Shown: positions 56,527 to 64,000 of the stretch, one piece after another
Layout: each line of letters starts with the position of its first letter
Position numbering within the stretch: position 1 is the stretch's first letter
NCBI RefSeq assembly: GCF_013283795.1
Contig: NZ_JABSOD010000001.1
Span: 4,009 to 68,008, forward strand
Direction of reading: 5' to 3'
Length of the DNA: 64,000 bases
Origin: Rheinheimera lutimaris
Lineage (GTDB): Bacteria > Pseudomonadota > Gammaproteobacteria > Enterobacterales > Alteromonadaceae
Program-made: the position numbers and the translations under genes
The notes under the pieces: model-generated
Told to the model about the DNA's origin: nothing
What the model saw: the letters and a program-made list of their open reading frames with translations, nothing else
Databases searched by the model: none

Positions 56527-58803
56527 TTATTCTTCTGTGCATTGGGTCATTACAGGCATTTCAACTGAAATCGCAGGTAATAACAATATGTTAAGGCAAT
56601 TTTGTGCTTGTGCATAACCACTGTTGACAGAAAATGCCTGTAAACTTACCTGTTCAGGCATGGCCCGGACCAACGGATCCGGCGGCTGCAGGCTATGGTA
56701 ACGACTAAATACGCCCAGGGCCCCGGTTGCTCCGGTAAGGCCGATAGTTTTGTTGTCATCACGGCCTAACCATATCGTTGTCAGGGTTTCCTGATCAAAA
56801 CCACTAAACCAGCTGTCGCGGTAATCACTTGAGGTACCGGTTTTACCTGCCAGGGTCACGCCGGGAAACTGACGGTTTAACACTTTGGCCGTGCCGGTTT
56901 TTGCTGCCTGCATTAAGGCATACTGCAATAAATAGATCTCAGCATCGTTGTAACGCTGGGTCAGTTGGTGGTCACGCATATGCAGCACGTGACCATTGCT
57001 GTCTGTTACTGCATACAAAGTCGTTATCTGTTGATGCCTGCCGTTATTGGCCAGAGTTTGATATAACTGACTGACTTCAAGCGGGCTTAACTCTATTGCT
57101 CCGAGTAATGCCGCCGGATGTAGTTTTACCTTGCGGTTTAAACCCAACTTACGTAAGCCGTCGCTCACCGCCGGCAAGCCTAACTGCAGGCCTAAACGTA
57201 CTGTAGGAATATTCAGCGAATTGGCCAGCGCGTCAATTAAACTGACATTGCCACGGTATTGCTTGTCGAAATTCTGTGGTTGCCAGTCCTGGTCGTTGCT
57301 GCGCAGCCGTATCGGGTTATCTTCCAGCCGACTACCGAGGGTATAACGGCCACGCTGCGCAAGAGCCTCAAGATAAATTACCGGTTTAATAATGCTGCCG
57401 ATTTGCCGCCGCGCATCAACAGCGCGGTTAAAGCCGCCCTGCACACCGTCTTTGCTACCCACCATGGCAATAATTTCTGCCTGCTGATAGTTCACTACCA
57501 CCATCGCAGCCTGCAAATCCGGGTCCAGCGGCGCTAACTGCATTTGCAACGCTTGTTCTGCTGCGCGCTGCGCTTGAGTATCCAGATAGGTAAACACTTT
57601 GATGCCCTGGTCACGATATTCCGGGCTGATACTGAGCTGGCGCAGCTCCTTTTTTACCGCATCCAGATAGGCGGCATAGCCAGAATTAAGGTACTGGCCG
57701 CGGGGTACAACTGCTACCGGTTGTTGTACGGCCTGTTCATATTGTTGCCGGTTCAATAAATGCTGCTCAAACATTAACCGCAGCACAACGTCACGCCGCT
57801 GCTGTGCCCGTTGCGGGTTGCGCCGCGGATCAAAATACGACGGGCCTTTTAACAAACCAATCATTAATGCATATTCTGCCGGCTGCAACTCACTCAGCGG
57901 TTTACCAAAGTAAAACCGGCTGCCAAGGCCAAAGCCATGCACGGCGTTAGCATAGTTTTGCCCGACAAACACCTCATTAATATAGGCTTCCAGAATTTGA
58001 TCTTTATTAAAACGATAATCCAGCACCAGGGCTATCAGCGCCTCATTCGCTTTACGCCACAATGTACGGTCGCTGCTGAGATACATATTCTTTGCCAACT
58101 GCTGGGTTAGCGTAGAGCCGCCCTGTACGGTACGGCCGGCCGTAATGTTAACCCATAGCGCACGCAGCACCGACAAGGGCGACACGCCATGGTGATGATA
58201 AAACTCACGGTCTTCTACCAACAGCAAGGTGTCTTTAAACAGCTCCGGTACCTGTTCTAACCGCACCAGCTCACGGTCTTCCTGCTGCGCAGCCACCAGG
58301 TGCTCAATCAATTGCGGCTCTAATCTGGCAAAGTTAACGGCATCCTGTTGCTGGCGCTGCATAATGCGGTTAATGCCGCTGCGGTTAAATTCGACACTGA
58401 ACAACTGCGCTGCTTCATAACCGTCGATATAGGTAAAAGCGCGGCGATAAATACTGACATGGTTACGCGACACACTGTACTGGCCCGGCGCACTCAGGGC
58501 GGGGTTGCGCTGATACTGCAATGCGTCCAGTTGCGCAATAAGTTGGGGCTGTGTCAGCACTTTGCCCGGCACTAACTCCAGGCTGCGGGCGTATATTTGC
58601 GCCGGTACCTGCCATTTCTGACCGCTGAATTTTTTGCTTATTTTACTATCGAGGTAAATCAGGTAAAACGTCAGCAATAACAACAGCAAAAATGCCAACT
58701 TGGCGACAAACACTGCGCTGCGTTTCAGATGGGCGCTGAAGGGCTGACGTTCAGCAGCTGCCGGTTTAGCCCGCTTGCCCTTCGCGGCTTTTTTTGTCGT
58801 CAT
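56527..58803 (-). CDS. mrcB: Bifunctional penicillin-binding protein 1B
   Basis: PBP1b polymerises glycan strands and cross-links peptides at the periplasmic face. From ATG 58803 (ATGA overlap with the hrpB stop) the protein has 758 residues: a basic cytoplasmic tail, one membrane helix (31-51), a UB2H-like region, then transglycosylase with the catalytic glutamate in VEDREFYHHHG. The transpeptidase has SxxK in QIGSIIKP and KTGTSS. hrpB-mrcB order is as in E. coli, supporting PBP1b over PBP1a. Upstream in-frame start 58863 lies inside hrpB and is less likely. Confidence 0.95.
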   Translation of the reverse strand: MTTKKAAKGKRAKPAAAERQPFSAHLKRSAVFVAKLAFLLLLLLTFYLIYLDSKISKKFSGQKWQVPAQIYARSLELVPGKVLTQPQLIAQLDALQYQRNPALSAPGQYSVSRNHVSIYRRAFTYIDGYEAAQLFSVEFNRSGINRIMQRQQQDAVNFARLEPQLIEHLVAAQQEDRELVRLEQVPELFKDTLLLVEDREFYHHHGVSPLSVLRALWVNITAGRTVQGGSTLTQQLAKNMYLSSDRTLWRKANEALIALVLDYRFNKDQILEAYINEVFVGQNYANAVHGFGLGSRFYFGKPLSELQPAEYALMIGLLKGPSYFDPRRNPQRAQQRRDVVLRLMFEQHLLNRQQYEQAVQQPVAVVPRGQYLNSGYAAYLDAVKKELRQLSISPEYRDQGIKVFTYLDTQAQRAAEQALQMQLAPLDPDLQAAMVVVNYQQAEIIAMVGSKDGVQGGFNRAVDARRQIGSIIKPVIYLEALAQRGRYTLGSRLEDNPIRLRSNDQDWQPQNFDKQYRGNVSLIDALANSLNIPTVRLGLQLGLPAVSDGLRKLGLNRKVKLHPAALLGAIELSPLEVSQLYQTLANNGRHQQITTLYAVTDSNGHVLHMRDHQLTQRYNDAEIYLLQYALMQAAKTGTAKVLNRQFPGVTLAGKTGTSSDYRDSWFSGFDQETLTTIWLGRDDNKTIGLTGATGALGVFSRYHSLQPPDPLVRAMPEQVSLQAFSVNSGYAQAQNCLNILLLPAISVEMPVMTQCTEE

Positions 58804-61259
58804 TTCAGCATCGCCTTTTTCGTTTTTGTTGTTGGCATCGCTTGCGCCGGATCTTCCGGCCAATAATGTTTCGGATAGCGCCCGCGCATTTCTTTTCTTA
58901 CCTCTTGCCAGGCATTTTGCCAGAAACTGGCTAAATTTTGTGTGACCTGCAGCGGCTGTCGTGATGGTGACAACAACGCTATGGTGATATTGATCTTGCC
59001 ATGCAGTAAAGTTGGCGAGCTCATCTGACCATACATTTCCTGAACCCGCACTGAAAGTGCCGGACCGCCTTCGGCCAGGTAATCAATACCGGGCCGTGAA
59101 CCGGTAGGTGCTTGCCAGTGTGTCGGTAACAGCTGATTTAACAGCTGTTGCTGTTGATAACTTAAACATGCCAGCAACGCATCATACAGCGGCAATTGCG
59201 CCAAGGCTGCACTTTTGCTCAGCGGTGCCAGGTAAGCACCCAACCACTGCGGCAGGTTGTTCAACAAGCCATCCTCAGAAAAGTCCGGCCAGGCCACTTC
59301 AGGTTGATGCTGCTGTAACAGCGCCACTCTGGCGCGTAACTGCAAAGCTGCGTCGCTCCAGTTAAGGCAACTTAAACCTTTACTACGGATATAGCTTTGC
59401 CACGCCTGTTGCTTCTGCTCAGCCGTAAGCTGCAATGCCGCCGGTTTAGCCTGCAGCAGACATTGGCCGAAGTTAAGTTGCTGTTCGGTATAAAAACGAC
59501 CGTTTTTCTCATCCCAAATAGTGTGCGTTTGCCAGCTTAATTCAGCTTGCCAGTCGGCAGTCAGGCCGTCCGTAGCAATACTCAGCGCATGGTAAATACG
59601 GTTTTCACGGCCAAATTGCTGCATATGCAACACCACCAACCAGTCTTGCCCGGTTAAACTGTGGTTATCTTGCAGCACTGCGCCGATACCGTTAGCTAAT
59701 TGATAGCCCTGGCCACGGCGTTTGGCCAAACGATCGGGAAACGCCCGCAGTGCCAGTATTGCCGTCAGTTGCAACGGCAACTGCTCCGTGAGCTGACAGC
59801 CCAGCATACGCGCAAAGCTTTGCGCCTGCTGCCACTGCTGTGGCAGCGCCTGCTTTACACGACCCAACAGGGAGTAAATATCGCCCTGTAGTACCCTTGT
59901 ATCCTCCAGCAGTGCTGCCAACACACATGCCAGTGCCTGCGCATGCCGGTTGCCTTGCTGTTCCAATGTTTGCGCATGCAGCAACATAGCCGCCAAGCGC
60001 GGTTCAGTGCCCAGCTTATGCGCCTGGCGGCCGGCTTTGGTAATAACACCTTTACTGTCAATAAAACCCAGTTGCTGTAGTAACTGCTCTGCTACCGCTA
60101 AAGACGCAGCCGGTGGCGGTGTAAGCCAGTTTAAGTCATCCACCTGACAACCCCAGGCGGCAACTTCAAACCGTAGCGCGGTTAAGTCGCTGATTTCAAT
60201 CTCCGGCGCTTCAAACCGGGCACGGCGCTGCCATTTCTCTGCAGTATCCAGCCGGTAGCAATGGCCCGGCGACAAACGTCCGGCACGACCGGCGCGTTGA
60301 ATAGCCGATGCCTGACTTATGGCAGCAGTCTCCAGCACGCTTAACCCCTGACGCGGGTTAAACCGGCTTTGCCGGCACAGGCCACTGTCTATCACCACAC
60401 TAATGCCGTCTATGGTTAAGCTGGTTTCAGCCAGATTGGTCGACAAGACCACTTTACGCAGGCCTGCAGGCGGTGGCGCAATAGCTGCTTGCTGCTGCGC
60501 CAGTGTCAGGCTGCCGAGCAAGCGGTGCAGTTGCACATCAGGCGCTACACCTTGTTGCTGCAGTAGCTGTGCGGTTTGGTTAATTTCCGCCTGGCCGGGT
60601 AAAAACACCAGAATATTACCCTGATGCCTGCTCAGGGCTTGCTGTACCAGGGCGGCCACTTGCACTGCTAATGGCTGGCTGCCGGGCAAGGCATATTCCA
60701 CCGTTACCGGGTAACTACGCCCTTCGCTGCTGACCACCGGCGCCGCAAGTTTATCGGCCAGATGGGCCATATCCAGGGTGGCGGACATAATCAGCAGCTG
60801 TAACTCTGGCCGTAACTGCTGTACTTCCAGGCACAGTGCCAGCGCTAAATCAGCATGCAGCGAGCGCTCATGAAATTCATCAAATAACAGTAAGTCAACA
60901 CTGTTAAGTTCGGGGTCTTGTTGCAGCTTGCGGGTGAGTACGCCTTCGGTAACGATAAGCAAACGCGTCTTGCTGCTGTGCTTTTGCTCCTGCCGGATTT
61001 GATAACCGACGGTGTCACCCACGGCCTCACCCAGTTGTGCGGCCAGATACGCCGCTATACTTTTCGCCGCCAAACGGCGCGGCTCCAGCATTAGCAGTCT
61101 TTTACCGGCAAAATCGGCATGTTGTAATAAGTACAGCGGTAGATAAGTCGATTTGCCGGCACCGGGTGGCGCCGACAAAATCACTTTATTGTGTTGCTGT
61201 AACAATGCCAGCAACTGCGGAAAAATATCTGCGACAGGTAACACTACGTAAACCAACAA
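58800..61259 (-). CDS. hrpB: ATP-dependent helicase HrpB
   Basis: HrpB is a DEAH/DExH-type putative RNA helicase of unclear cellular role. The 819-residue protein has Walker A APPGAGKST (30-38), DEFH at 127-130, SAT and the QRAGRAGR motif, then the HrpB-specific C-terminal region. No ATG lies near the start. TTG 61259 opens the frame, while GTG 61244 would start just before LPVADIFPQLL, which lines up with the E. coli N-terminus. The stop overlaps mrcB. Confidence 0.95.
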   Translation of the reverse strand: MLVYVVLPVADIFPQLLALLQQHNKVILSAPPGAGKSTYLPLYLLQHADFAGKRLLMLEPRRLAAKSIAAYLAAQLGEAVGDTVGYQIRQEQKHSSKTRLLIVTEGVLTRKLQQDPELNSVDLLLFDEFHERSLHADLALALCLEVQQLRPELQLLIMSATLDMAHLADKLAAPVVSSEGRSYPVTVEYALPGSQPLAVQVAALVQQALSRHQGNILVFLPGQAEINQTAQLLQQQGVAPDVQLHRLLGSLTLAQQQAAIAPPPAGLRKVVLSTNLAETSLTIDGISVVIDSGLCRQSRFNPRQGLSVLETAAISQASAIQRAGRAGRLSPGHCYRLDTAEKWQRRARFEAPEIEISDLTALRFEVAAWGCQVDDLNWLTPPPAASLAVAEQLLQQLGFIDSKGVITKAGRQAHKLGTEPRLAAMLLHAQTLEQQGNRHAQALACVLAALLEDTRVLQGDIYSLLGRVKQALPQQWQQAQSFARMLGCQLTEQLPLQLTAILALRAFPDRLAKRRGQGYQLANGIGAVLQDNHSLTGQDWLVVLHMQQFGRENRIYHALSIATDGLTADWQAELSWQTHTIWDEKNGRFYTEQQLNFGQCLLQAKPAALQLTAEQKQQAWQSYIRSKGLSCLNWSDAALQLRARVALLQQHQPEVAWPDFSEDGLLNNLPQWLGAYLAPLSKSAALAQLPLYDALLACLSYQQQQLLNQLLPTHWQAPTGSRPGIDYLAEGGPALSVRVQEMYGQMSSPTLLHGKINITIALLSPSRQPLQVTQNLASFWQNAWQEVRKEMRGRYPKHYWPEDPAQAMPTTKTKKAMLK

Positions 61260-61320
61260 TAACAGTTAATGAGCGGCAGTTTACCTTGTTTCCGGTTGCC
61301 GCCCCAACCTTGTTTGCGGC

Positions 61321-62613
61321 TTAAGCTTCGCCCAGCAGGGCGGCGCTGATAGTGCGAATACCCTGGCCGGTAGCACCGGCGGCCCAATAAGCATTGTTGC
61401 TGTTGTTAAATGCTGCGGCCAAATCAAAATGCAACCAACCTTTACCTGCGTTTGGCACAAAGCGGCTTAAAAAGCCGGCGGCATTACTGGCACCGCCGGC
61501 ACCGCCGCCTTTTACCGGCCGGCTGTTGGCTGTATCAGCATATGCTGACGGGCATTGCTGCTGATGCCAAAGCTCCAGTGGCAACTGCCAGGTCGGTTCC
61601 TGTACTTGCTCTGCGTAAGCCAGTGCCTTTTGCGCCAGTGTTTTGTCCAGTGCAAACAGCGCGTTGTATTCGCCGCCCACCGCCGTCATAGCCGCACCGG
61701 TTAAGGTGGCCGCATCAATAATCAACCCGGCGCCACTCTCTGCCGCGCACATCAGGCCATCGGCCAATACCAGCCGGCCTTCAGCATCGGTATTAACAAT
61801 TTCAACCGTGGTGCCGTTTTTGTAGGTAATAATATCGCCCAGCTTATAGGCATTGCTGCTGATCAGGTTTTCCGCGCAACATAAAATAAGCTGTACGCGT
61901 TTATCTAACCCCTGCAAAATTGCCAACGCCAGCGCCGCTGTTACCGTAGCGGCACCGCCCATATCACATTTCATCGCCAGCATGCTTTCGGTGGCTTTAA
62001 TAGAATAGCCGCCGCTGTCAAAGGTGATGCCCTTACCCACCAACGCAGCACTCACCGGTGCCGCTGCATTGCCGGTGGGGTTATAGTCCAGCACCAGCAT
62101 TGCCGGCTTACGCGCACTACCGCGGCCCACCGCATGCAGGCCGTTCCAGCCCTGTTGCAATAGTTGTTGATCCAGCAAAATATGGCTGTTAACTGTACCT
62201 TTTGCCGCAATATCTGTAATAAAAGCAGTGGCTTGCTTTGCCAGTTGCTCCGGGTACAACTCATCAGGAGTTTGATTAATGAGCTGCTTGGCCCAGTCAA
62301 AACATTGCGCCAGTTGTGCCAACTGTGTGGTTAGCGCGCTATCACCACAGAACTGCACGCCACCTTGTTTTTTGGCGCTGCAAAAGCCCTGATAAAACGC
62401 CCATTGCAGCTCTAATGTCCAGTTATCACCACTTAACTGTACCTGTGTCAAACCCAGGCCATCTAAACTACGGCCGGCTTTTTGTACACTGCGCAATGCG
62501 TCAGCCGCGTTAAGATGAATTTGAAAACCGCTGCCGGTTGGCGTAAGCGTCGCTTTGCCCCATTTATTAGCGGCGCTTTCTGTTTGAAGCTGAATTTGCA
62601 CAACATCTGCCAT
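61321..62613 (-). CDS. pepB: Aminopeptidase PepB (leucyl aminopeptidase family M17)
   Basis: PepB is a cytosolic, metal-dependent aminopeptidase that removes N-terminal residues from peptides. The 430-residue protein is close to E. coli PepB (427). It has KGITFDSGGYSIK, MKCDMGGAATV, NTDAEGRLVLADGL and DAATLTGA, which hold the two-metal site. PepB rather than PepA is supported by length and LILCCAENLISSNAYKLGDI. AAGGGTGACAC precedes ATG 62613. It occupies the place held in E. coli by sfsA and ligT. Confidence 0.95.
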   Translation of the reverse strand: MADVVQIQLQTESAANKWGKATLTPTGSGFQIHLNAADALRSVQKAGRSLDGLGLTQVQLSGDNWTLELQWAFYQGFCSAKKQGGVQFCGDSALTTQLAQLAQCFDWAKQLINQTPDELYPEQLAKQATAFITDIAAKGTVNSHILLDQQLLQQGWNGLHAVGRGSARKPAMLVLDYNPTGNAAAPVSAALVGKGITFDSGGYSIKATESMLAMKCDMGGAATVTAALALAILQGLDKRVQLILCCAENLISSNAYKLGDIITYKNGTTVEIVNTDAEGRLVLADGLMCAAESGAGLIIDAATLTGAAMTAVGGEYNALFALDKTLAQKALAYAEQVQEPTWQLPLELWHQQQCPSAYADTANSRPVKGGGAGGASNAAGFLSRFVPNAGKGWLHFDLAAAFNNSNNAYWAAGATGQGIRTISAALLGEA

Positions 62614-62747
62614 GTGTCACCCTTGTTATCCATGCGGTATATGATGATAAGAAGTGTACCACAAGGCGTTGCGCGCAGCAGGAGAGCGCGTTATTTTGTC
62701 ATTTTGCCACGCTAAACTGCACCGCTGAAACTGCCGGATGAAATAAG

Positions 62748-62776
62748 ATGACGGCTTGCTGTGCAGTCTGTATACT
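62748..62776 (+). promoter_or_regulatory. Candidate dksA promoter
   Basis: ATGACG (62748-62753) and TATACT (62771-62776) are 17 bp apart and match sigma70 boxes at 4 and 5 of 6 positions. Transcription would start about 85 bases before dksA. The rest of the gap back to pepB shows nothing recognisable. Confidence 0.4.
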
Positions 62777-62868
62777 TCCGCGTCTTTTTAAATCTGATTG
62801 CGATGCCGGCAATATTCTGCTATCTATAGCCGCCATATTTTTTGCCAGGCATTATACAGGAGATGATT

Positions 62869-63318
62869 ATGCCAGAGGGTAAGACTACAAAAACGCTGGG
62901 CTTACTGGCCCTTGCAGGTGTAGCGCCATACCAGGAAGCGGTCGGGGAAGAGTATATGAACCCGAAGCAACTGGAACATTTCCGCCGCATTCTTGACGCC
63001 TGGCGTCAACAGTTGCGCGAAGAAGTTGACCGCACCAAGAACCATATGGCGGACGAAGCCGCTAATTTCCCGGATCCGGTAGATCGTGCCGCCCAGGAAG
63101 AAGAATTCAGTTTAGAACTGCGCGCGCGGGATCGTGAGCGTAAGCTGCTGAAGAAAATTGAGAAAACCCTGCAAAAAATCGAAGATGAAGACTTTGGTTA
63201 CTGCGATACCTGCGGTATTGAAATTGGTATTAAACGCCTTGAAGCCCGTCCTACGGCTGACATGTGTATCGATTGCAAAACCTTAGCAGAGATCAAGGAA
63301 AAGCAACTGGGCGGCTAA
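62869..63318 (+). CDS. dksA: RNA polymerase-binding transcription factor DksA
   Basis: DksA binds the RNA polymerase secondary channel and works with ppGpp to reprogram transcription in starvation, notably at rRNA promoters. The 149-residue protein has the coiled-coil tip motif with D69, D72 and A74 (PDPVDRAAQ) and a four-cysteine zinc finger (C112, C115, C133, C136). ATG 62869 has AGGAG six bases upstream; an earlier in-frame start at 62842 lacks such a site. gluQ follows after one base, the order of E. coli dksA-gluQ. Confidence 0.97.
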   Translation: MPEGKTTKTLGLLALAGVAPYQEAVGEEYMNPKQLEHFRRILDAWRQQLREEVDRTKNHMADEAANFPDPVDRAAQEEEFSLELRARDRERKLLKKIEKTLQKIEDEDFGYCDTCGIEIGIKRLEARPTADMCIDCKTLAEIKEKQLGG

Positions 63319-63319
63319 G

Positions 63320-64000
63320 ATGCCCGCTCAGATGCCAGGTTATACTCCCGCTTATATCGGCCGGTTTGCGCCCTCGCCTTCCGGCCCGCTTCATTTCGGT
63401 TCTCTTATCGCCGCTGTTGGCAGTTATCTGCAGGCAAAAAGTCAGCATGGCCGCTGGCTGGTGCGGATGGAGGACATTGACACTCCGCGCATGGTGCAAG
63501 GTTGCGACAGCGATATTCTGCGCACGCTGGAACAATTCGGCTTAGAGTGGGATGATGCAGTGCTGTACCAAAGCCAGCGCCAGGCCCGCTACCGCGAAGT
63601 GTTCAATCAGTTACAGCAGCAACAACTGATTTATGCTTGCCAATGCAGCCGCAAACAAATAACGGCGATGGGTGGTATTTACGACAACCGCTGTGCTTCG
63701 CAGCATTTAGCCGCTGATAACCTGGCTTGGCGCCTGCGCAGCCACAACGTTAGCACGCAATTTAACGATGCGCTGTTTGGCGCGCAGCACATAACGCCAA
63801 AACTGGCACAGGAAGATTATATTATTAAACGCCGCGATGGCTTATTTGCTTATCAGTTGGTGGTAGTGGTCGATGATATCGACCAGGGCGTAACGGAAGT
63901 GATCCGCGGTGCGGATTTACTGGAGATGACACCGCGCCAGCAAGCATTATGCAGCCTGCTTGGTGCGCCGCAGCCGCGCTATGGCCACTTGCCGCTGGCC
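63320..64000 (+). CDS. gluQ: Glutamyl-Q tRNA(Asp) synthetase (partial, runs off the window)
   Basis: GluQ-RS attaches glutamate to the queuosine base at position 34 of tRNA(Asp) and resembles the catalytic half of glutamyl-tRNA synthetase. The first 227 codons are open and uninterrupted. They show RFAPSPSGPLHFGSL (an ATP-binding HIGH-like site), EDIDTPR, and a zinc site C107, C109, Y121 and C125 as in E. coli. DDIDQGVTEVIRGADLL follows. The 3' end lies beyond base 64000. It is coupled to dksA. Confidence 0.95.
   Translation, partial: MPAQMPGYTPAYIGRFAPSPSGPLHFGSLIAAVGSYLQAKSQHGRWLVRMEDIDTPRMVQGCDSDILRTLEQFGLEWDDAVLYQSQRQARYREVFNQLQQQQLIYACQCSRKQITAMGGIYDNRCASQHLAADNLAWRLRSHNVSTQFNDALFGAQHITPKLAQEDYIIKRRDGLFAYQLVVVVDDIDQGVTEVIRGADLLEMTPRQQALCSLLGAPQPRYGHLPLA

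Noticed and set aside
1-64000. CRISPR arrays, insertion sequences, tRNA and rRNA genes
   Set aside because: No regularly spaced repeats, transposase-like frames, terminal inverted repeats with target duplications, or cloverleaf/rRNA sequences were recognised by eye.

Overview
The window is chromosomal DNA of a free-living gammaproteobacterium of the Alteromonadales type. The genus is uncertain; Rheinheimera, Alishewanella or Arsukibacterium are my best guesses from gene content, and no rRNA or tRNA gene is present to test this. The evidence is a complete Na+-translocating NADH:quinone reductase operon with apbE and nqrM, FabV, RlmG, a DUF3545 protein, a thrLABC attenuator, and several gene orders shared with E. 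coli. Coding density is high. I see no insertion sequence, prophage, CRISPR array, tRNA or rRNA.

Layout. 1-4707 (minus): xerD-dsbC-recJ-prfB, with the programmed RF2 frameshift intact, and fldB divergent at 4838, as in E. coli. 5484-6827: a stand-alone HipA-like protein (YjjJ type). 6890-8897: trmN6 and srmB, divergent as in E. coli. 9027-12441: an exported LD-carboxypeptidase, gsk and yaaA, with a 98-bp imperfect palindrome between the first two. 12522-14144: a REC-TPR response regulator. 14353-16954: tal-pgi with a probable HexR operator, then a small DUF3545 gene. 17297-22887 (minus): thrL-thrA-thrB-thrC-ung with a leader-peptide attenuator. 22946-25244: a CheY-like regulator and a divergent membrane histidine kinase. 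rdgC follows. 26209-29732 (minus): a hybrid histidine kinase with Hpt and an HDOD protein; the kinase frame is broken at a run of nine G. 29821-31986: a secreted metallo-beta-lactamase-fold hydrolase and an AzgA-type purine permease. 32058-39183 (minus): nqrABCDEF-apbE-nqrM.

39522-41921 (minus): fabV, bolA and alkB. 41945-46026 (plus): rlmG, a YajG-like lipoprotein, a periplasmic cyclophilin, an unknown gene and an AmpG-like transporter, recalling the bolA-yajG-ampG cluster of E. coli. 46044-46710: a small XRE regulator and a small membrane protein. 46787-51877: erpA, clcA-hemJ, pyrB, hemL. 51874-61259 (minus): hrpB-mrcB followed by two large membrane-anchored winged-helix/TolB-type regulators with a small secreted-peptide gene between them. 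61321-64000: pepB, then dksA-gluQ running off the end. E. coli carries gluQ-dksA-sfsA-ligT-hrpB-mrcB-fhuACDB-hemL-clcA-erpA. This window keeps that skeleton, with pepB in place of sfsA-ligT and the regulator/peptide block in place of fhuACDB.

Most genes are housekeeping. The parts most worth a second look are the G9-split hybrid kinase, the regulator/peptide block, the intergenic palindrome, the solo HipA-like gene with its upstream palindromes, and the regulatory sites (RF2 frameshift, thr attenuator, HexR box).
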